Below are positions 59,948-64,000 of a DNA stretch of 64,000 bases, piece after piece. The notes beneath the pieces were generated by a model, which worked only from the letters and a program-made list of their open reading frames with translations, ran no database searches and was not told the origin of the DNA. Position 1 is the first letter of the stretch, and each line of letters opens with the position of its first letter. The DNA lies in contig JAFKFM010000013.1 of the NCBI GenBank assembly GCA_017308135.1, forward strand, positions 127,437-191,436. Direction: 5' to 3'. The stretch is from Alphaproteobacteria bacterium (GTDB lineage Bacteria > Pseudomonadota > Alphaproteobacteria > CACIAM-22H2). Both the position numbers and the translations under genes were made by a program.

Positions 59948-60019
59948 GGGCGGGGCAATGCCCCGCCCATCGCGACCACCGCCACCAACAGGCCGACCCC
60001 TCACGGGGTCGGCCTTTTT
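59948..60019 (+). terminator. Tandem hairpins with T tract (rho-independent terminator)
   Basis: GGGCGGGGC-AAT-GCCCCGCCC (59948-59968) is followed by GGCCGACCCC-TCAC-GGGGTCGGCC (59991-60014) and TTTTT (60015-60019). Both stems are perfect; the second with its T run is a textbook terminator. Confidence 0.85.
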
Positions 60020-60290
60020 GCGTGTCGCGCGTCGAAGCGATGCACCGCGAAGATCAAATGAAACGAAAATTCGGGTCGGTAGCACCCATCGCGGCCCCGT
60101 CCCGCGTAGAGGTCCTGCTCCGGCCGGTTTGTCCGCGCAACGGCTCCGCCGTCCTCCACTGCGTTGCGGCCCTTTCACTACGATCCCCTATCGCGACCAT
60201 GCCGATGCGGGTGCGCGGACCTCCCAGTCCTGCGCAGCGGACCTCGTGACGGGGCCGCGATGGGCGCGGCCTCCAACGGAGGTCAGTATC

Positions 60291-61001
60291 ATGAACCGGA
60301 AACAGGAAAAGCCCCGTGCGGACATTTACGCCCGCATCACCGATCGCATCATCGGCGATCTCGAGCGTGGCGTGCGGCCGTGGACGCGGCCATGGGCTGT
60401 TGCCAACACTGCCGGCCGCATCACGCGGCCGTTGCGACACAACGGTCAGCCCTACAGCGGCGTGAACGTCATTCTCCTCTGGTCCGAGGCGGTTGCGAAG
60501 GGCTTTGCGTCGCCGATCTGGATGACGTTCAGGCAGGCCGCTGAACTCGGTGGTCACGTGCGCAAGGGCGAGATGGGCACTACCGTCGTCTATGCCAGTC
60601 GTTTCACGCGGACCGAAACTGACGGCAATGGCGATGACGTCGAACGCGACATCCCGTTTCTCAAGGCTTACACCGTCTTCTGCGTCGATCAGATCGATGG
60701 ACTGCCGGAACAGTATTACGCGCGGCCCGCAGCGGCCCCGGTTATTGTCGAACGGAACGCGGCCGCCGATGTGTTCTTCACAAACACCGGCGCTGTGGTG
60801 CGTCACGGCGGCGCACAAGCGTTCTACGCACCATCGACCGATCATGTCCAAATGCCGCCGATCGAGAGCTTTCGCGATGCGGCGTCGTACGTTGCCGTGC
60901 GGGCGCACGAGACGGTCCATTATGCCGCCTTCCGGATTATGCCGCGCCGATGTGCCTTTCCGCGGACAGGTGAGCAGCATCGGCGCCGCATGTCGGCATA
61001 A
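60291..61001 (+). pseudogene. ardC: ArdC-like antirestriction protein, C-terminus lost
   Basis: 236-aa frame from ATG at 60291 (GGAGGTCAGTATC upstream). N-terminal ssDNA-binding domain: 'DIYARITDRIIGDLERGVRPWTRPW', 'RPLRHNGQPYSGVNVILLW', 'MTFRQAAELGGHVRKGEMGTTVVY'. The zincin metalloprotease part keeps 'YVAVRAHETVH' (HExxH at 60906-60920) but then turns into unrelated 'YAAFRIMPRRCAF…', while intact ArdC continues for about 70-90 more residues (H-W-T-G-H-x-x-R-L…). The break coincides with the left end of a recombinase element, so it is an insertion-truncated gene; protease activity should be lost. Confidence 0.75.
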
Positions 61002-61002
61002 T
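60919..61002. repeat. Left end of the RIT element: ATTATGCCG repeats
   Basis: ATTATGCCGC occurs twice directly (60919-60928, 60936-60945) and as the inverse CGGCATAAT (60994-61002), all between the ArdC break and the stop of the last recombinase. Such subterminal repeats are expected at recombinase binding ends. The opposite end must be beyond 64000. Confidence 0.55.
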
Positions 61003-61997
61003 CAGAGCGCCTCAAGGAAGGCGAGCAGCTTGTCGTCGGGGCGGTAACGGCCAGGCGGCGCCTTGACGGGCTGTGTTCGCGCCATTGCCTTTTCCTTCAG
61101 CTGGATGTCGGCGTGAATGTACATCTGCGTGGTCTCGACCGATTCATGGCCAAGCCAGAGCGCGATGACGGTACGATCGACGCCGTTCTGCAGGAGCTGC
61201 ATTGCCGCGCTGTGGCGAAGCACGTGCGGCGTGACGCGCTTCTTCTTAAGTGACGGGCATTTCCTGGCCGCTACGATGACGTGCGTGCGCACGATCTGCT
61301 CGACGGCGTCACGGCTCAGCCGCTGATTGCGATTGCTAACGAAGACGGGATCGGTCGACGCGCCGCTGCGCTCGGCGAGCCAGTCGCGGAGCACCTTGGC
61401 GCTGTCCTTGCGGATCGGTGTTGCCCGCTCCTTGCGCCCTTTGCCCATGCACCTGACGTGCGCGCTCGTGCCGAGCACGATATCGCCGCACGACAGGCTG
61501 ATCAGCTCCGAGACGCGTAATCCGGTCTGGAGCGCGAGCGCCAGCAACGCCCGATTACGACGGCCGTGCCACGTCGATAGATCCGGTGCTTGGATCAAGG
61601 CCTCGATCTCGGCGCGCGTCAGATAGTCGATCGCGCGCTTCTCGTGGCGCTTCGCGGGCATGGCCAGGACACGCTGGCAATGGTGCAGGAGCTGCGGCTC
61701 GTTCACAGCCACATACTTGAAGAACGACCGGATTGCCGACAGACGGGCATTCCGGCTGCGAGCACAGTTGCCGCGCGTGCTCTCGATGTCAGCCAGGAAC
61801 AGGCCAATCAGGTCGGCGTCGATGTCGACCACCTGCAGCCCCGTCGGCGGCCGTCGAAGCTGATCGGCCGCGTATTTGAGCAGCAGCCGGAACGTGTCTC
61901 GGTAGCTCGAGACCGTGTTCGGGCTCGCCTTCAACTGAGTTCCGAGGCGCTCGGTGAAGAAGCGTTGCAGATAGGTGGGAAGCGGATGCGTCTTCAT
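61002..61997 (-). CDS. RIT element tyrosine recombinase, third of trio
   Basis: 331 aa. N-terminal SAM-like core-binding domain then catalytic domain: Arg in 'LALQTGLRVSELISLSCGD', 'TPHVLRHSAAMQLLQNGVDRTVIALWLGHESVETTQMYIHA', giving R, H-x-x-R, H and nucleophile Y. Overlaps the second recombinase by four bases. Three different recombinases in a row in this arrangement define RIT elements. Confidence 0.9.
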   Translation of the reverse strand: MKTHPLPTYLQRFFTERLGTQLKASPNTVSSYRDTFRLLLKYAADQLRRPPTGLQVVDIDADLIGLFLADIESTRGNCARSRNARLSAIRSFFKYVAVNEPQLLHHCQRVLAMPAKRHEKRAIDYLTRAEIEALIQAPDLSTWHGRRNRALLALALQTGLRVSELISLSCGDIVLGTSAHVRCMGKGRKERATPIRKDSAKVLRDWLAERSGASTDPVFVSNRNQRLSRDAVEQIVRTHVIVAARKCPSLKKKRVTPHVLRHSAAMQLLQNGVDRTVIALWLGHESVETTQMYIHADIQLKEKAMARTQPVKAPPGRYRPDDKLLAFLEAL

Positions 61998-62956
61998 CGT
62001 GCACCGCCTTTCCTCGGAGCATTCTCGGCGAGGGAGCGCTCCGCGCGCTTCGAGGCGAGCTGCAGCAACTCCGGCACCGCCTCAATGTACCAGTACGTGT
62101 GATCGGGCTTCACATGGCCGAGATAGGTGCTGAGCCTGAGCATCTCCCGATCCGGGTCGAGCCCCTTGCGGTACCAGCCCATGATGGTGCGGACGGCGAA
62201 CGTGTGACGCAGATCGTGGATGCGCGGTCCACGCCCGTGCTTGCAGAAGCGCTGTGCCTCGCGCAGTCCCATTTCCTGGGAGACGACCGCGAAGTTGTAG
62301 CGTGCGCTGCAGTCGGTCGGCCGCCGGCCATCGTCGTTGCAGAAGAACGCCCCCGTTGTGATCCCGAGAAGTCGAGTGCGTTCGGCGCGGTAGGCCGCAA
62401 GACGGTTGACAGTGCTTGGCGCGATCGGCACGAAGCGGGCCTTGCCGTTCTTGCCGCGCTTCACCGTGATCACGCCGGCGTCGAGATCGACGTCGTCGTC
62501 GTCGAGCTTCAAGGCTTCATTGATGCGCAACCCAGTGACGGCGATGAGCCCGAACAGGGTCGAGTAGGTCCAGCCTCGCAGGTCATAGCGCGATCGCAGC
62601 CTGGCGGCGCGTGCAACCACTGTCGCAACCTCTTTGTCGGAGTAAATGTAGGGCCGTGGCCGATGCCATTTGGCCGGGATAAGTCCGGGCGGCGGCACCT
62701 CGGTTCGTTCGTCATACCCCTTCAGCCAACTGGCAAAGGCACGCACCATGCCCAGCCGATGTGCCCACGTGTTGTTGCTGGCCGTGCCGAACGCGGCCTT
62801 CCAGCGCAGGAATAGATCGACCGTGATGTGATCGACGGCCTCGCGATCGGCGAAGGCGGTGAACACGCGCAAGACGCGTTCTTCGAAGATCAGGTCGAAG
62901 CCAAGACTACGCCGGACGGCGAGGTAGTCCGCGAGTTGCTGCGAGAGAGTCGTCAT
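61994..62956 (-). CDS. RIT element tyrosine recombinase, second of trio
   Basis: 320 aa. 'IAVTGLRINEALKLDDDDVDLD' (catalytic Arg), 'IHDLRHTFAVRTIMGWYRKG' (H-x-x-R), 'RLSTYLGHVKPDHTYWYIEA' (H and Tyr). The middle gene of the trio, overlapping both neighbours by four bases, so all three are co-translated. 'VEKTMTTLS'-type start at 62956. Confidence 0.9.
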   Translation of the reverse strand: MTTLSQQLADYLAVRRSLGFDLIFEERVLRVFTAFADREAVDHITVDLFLRWKAAFGTASNNTWAHRLGMVRAFASWLKGYDERTEVPPPGLIPAKWHRPRPYIYSDKEVATVVARAARLRSRYDLRGWTYSTLFGLIAVTGLRINEALKLDDDDVDLDAGVITVKRGKNGKARFVPIAPSTVNRLAAYRAERTRLLGITTGAFFCNDDGRRPTDCSARYNFAVVSQEMGLREAQRFCKHGRGPRIHDLRHTFAVRTIMGWYRKGLDPDREMLRLSTYLGHVKPDHTYWYIEAVPELLQLASKRAERSLAENAPRKGGAR

Positions 62957-64000
62957 GCCCGACCTCCCTCGACCGGCCAGGCGCGCGCGATCGAGCGCAG
63001 CCCCTCAATATCGTGCTTGGCGTAAATGGCCGTCGATGCACGTGAGCGATGCCGCAACACGTCGCCGATCTCGTCGAGCGAGGCACCCTTGCGCAGCATG
63101 TCAGTCGCTAGGCTGTGGCGCAGCAGATGCGAGCCAATGTATTTCTGCGGCGGCCGGAGCCCGGTCTCCTTGAATGCCGCGCGCAGCACCGTATTCAGGA
63201 TCTGCGCATTGACGAAGGGCCGATACGGCACCTTGTGAGAGACGAACAAGGTGCGCGACGATCCACGGCGACCATTCCGGATGTAATCGACGATGGCCTT
63301 GCCGGCGTCCTCGGGCAGCGGCATGCGGTCGTGCCGCTTGCCCTTGCCCCGGATCAGGATCGTGCCGGACCGCCAGTCGATATCGTCGAGTTGGATCGCG
63401 ATCACCTCCGGCGCGCGCAGGCCGAGGCGAGCCAGAATCATCAACATCGCGTAGTTGCGCCGACCGACGGCGTCCGGCGCCCAGACTGCATCGATTAGCC
63501 GCTCAATCTCTTCCGGCTTCAATGATCGCGGCAGGTGCGACGCGCGTCCTGTCGCCACGCGCGGAAGGCTGCTCGCCAGATCGCGCTTCGTTTTTCCACT
63601 CCAGAACAGGAAGCGGAACAGGCTGCGCAAGTGCGTCGGCGGAGTCTTGTCCCGGTACGATATCTTCCGACCCATGATATCGCACAGGAACTTCACGACG
63701 TCAGCCGGTGTGATGTCGTTGAGGTTGCCGAGCTTCTCGCCGAAGCGGAACGTCATGAAGCGATCGAGGAATCGCACGCAGTGGTAGATCGTCGCCTCGG
63801 TCAGCCCTCGCTGCTCGCGAAGATAGACCTCGTACTCCGCTTGCAGGCGTTCGAGCGCCGTCGGCACCTTCTTCGTAGGCTTAGGTCGCTCGGCAACACC
63901 GGCCTCGACCAAAGCATCTATGAAGCGTTCCAGGCAGTATATCTTCTTATTGTATTCGTTCGGGCATATCCCTTTGAGTGCTGCCGCGCGAACTTTCGAC
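62953..64000 (-). CDS. RIT element tyrosine recombinase, first of trio (5' end beyond right edge)
   Basis: At least 319 aa are visible from the TTG at 63912, but the frame stays open to the edge, with coding-like residues (KGICPNEYNKKIYCLERFIDAL) before it, so I treat the gene as running off the window. Catalytic residues: 'LARLGLRAPEVIAIQLDDIDW' (Arg), 'SHLLRHSLATDMLRKG' (H-x-x-R), 'VLRHRSRASTAIYAKHD' (H and Tyr). N-terminal core-binding domain 'LTEATIYHCVRFLDRF'. Confidence 0.85.
   Translation of the reverse strand, partial: SKVRAAALKGICPNEYNKKIYCLERFIDALVEAGVAERPKPTKKVPTALERLQAEYEVYLREQRGLTEATIYHCVRFLDRFMTFRFGEKLGNLNDITPADVVKFLCDIMGRKISYRDKTPPTHLRSLFRFLFWSGKTKRDLASSLPRVATGRASHLPRSLKPEEIERLIDAVWAPDAVGRRNYAMLMILARLGLRAPEVIAIQLDDIDWRSGTILIRGKGKRHDRMPLPEDAGKAIVDYIRNGRRGSSRTLFVSHKVPYRPFVNAQILNTVLRAAFKETGLRPPQKYIGSHLLRHSLATDMLRKGASLDEIGDVLRHRSRASTAIYAKHDIEGLRSIARAWPVEGGRA

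Noticed and set aside
59084..60178. 364-aa minus-strand frame
   Set aside because: Covers the helical backbone gene, a strong terminator and two spacers; no motif, so taken as chance openness.
1..64000. tRNA, rRNA or CRISPR arrays
   Set aside because: Looked for cloverleaf 3' ends, rRNA cores and regularly spaced repeats; none seen. The GC-rich dyads are too few and irregularly spaced for CRISPR.

Overview
The window (64 kb, GC-rich, GTG starts, Shine-Dalgarno GGAG motifs) looks like part of a conjugative element of an alphaproteobacterium, most likely of the Hyphomicrobiales (Bradyrhizobium/Bosea/Xanthobacter-like). This placement is inferred from gene content: a VirB-type mating system, an autoinducer synthase, aio/ars genes of rhizobial type, and a DUF-rich plasmid/ICE backbone.

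Left backbone (1-8.4 kb). A minus-strand virB1-virB2-virB3-virB4 block (virB4 runs off the left edge) is divergent from a plus-strand transfer cluster: a TrbM/KikA-like protein, two SNase-fold exported proteins flanking an SSB, a lipoprotein, two unknown exported proteins and a lysozyme-like muralytic protein. A minus-strand LuxI-family acyl-homoserine-lactone synthase follows, with a dyad just upstream of its start.

Arsenic/phosphate island (about 8.85-38.4 kb). From left to right: an MFS transporter with an ArsO-like flavoprotein and ArsR; an orphan IS3 orfA; a PhnD-PhnE-PhnE transporter lacking PhnC; ArsR; the arsenite-sensing aioX-aioS-aioR system; pstSCAB-phoU; a two-domain ArsA; an ArsR-ArsC fusion; arsenite oxidase aioBA with moeA and a cytochrome c; Acr3 and glutaredoxin-type ArsC; a second pstS divergent from a second ArsR-ArsC fusion; GAPDH-ArsJ; and a small membrane protein. 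Together they sense As(III), oxidise it to As(V), take up phosphate despite arsenate, and expel As(III) or 1-arseno-3-phosphoglycerate. A sigma-54 -24/-12 element lies before aioBA, and one dyad, TGTCGA-N6-TCGACA, lies before phnD, pstS1 and the pstS2/arsRC pair.

The island appears to have landed in a RES-type toxin gene. A DUF2384-like antitoxin and a decayed RES N-terminus lie at 38.4-39.4 kb, and a RES C-terminus on the same strand lies at 8.44-8.80 kb, at the opposite island edge.

Right backbone (39.5-60.9 kb). Plus-strand accessory genes: DnaB-type helicase, Toprim protein, DUF4326, PcfJ-like, DUF1419-like, a 1698-aa DarB-like methyltransferase-helicase, a ParB-like protein and many small hypotheticals, with a recurring GC-rich dyad element before several genes. 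The last gene, an ArdC-like antirestriction protein, is cut off right after its HExxH motif by three overlapping minus-strand tyrosine recombinases (a RIT element) that run to the window edge.
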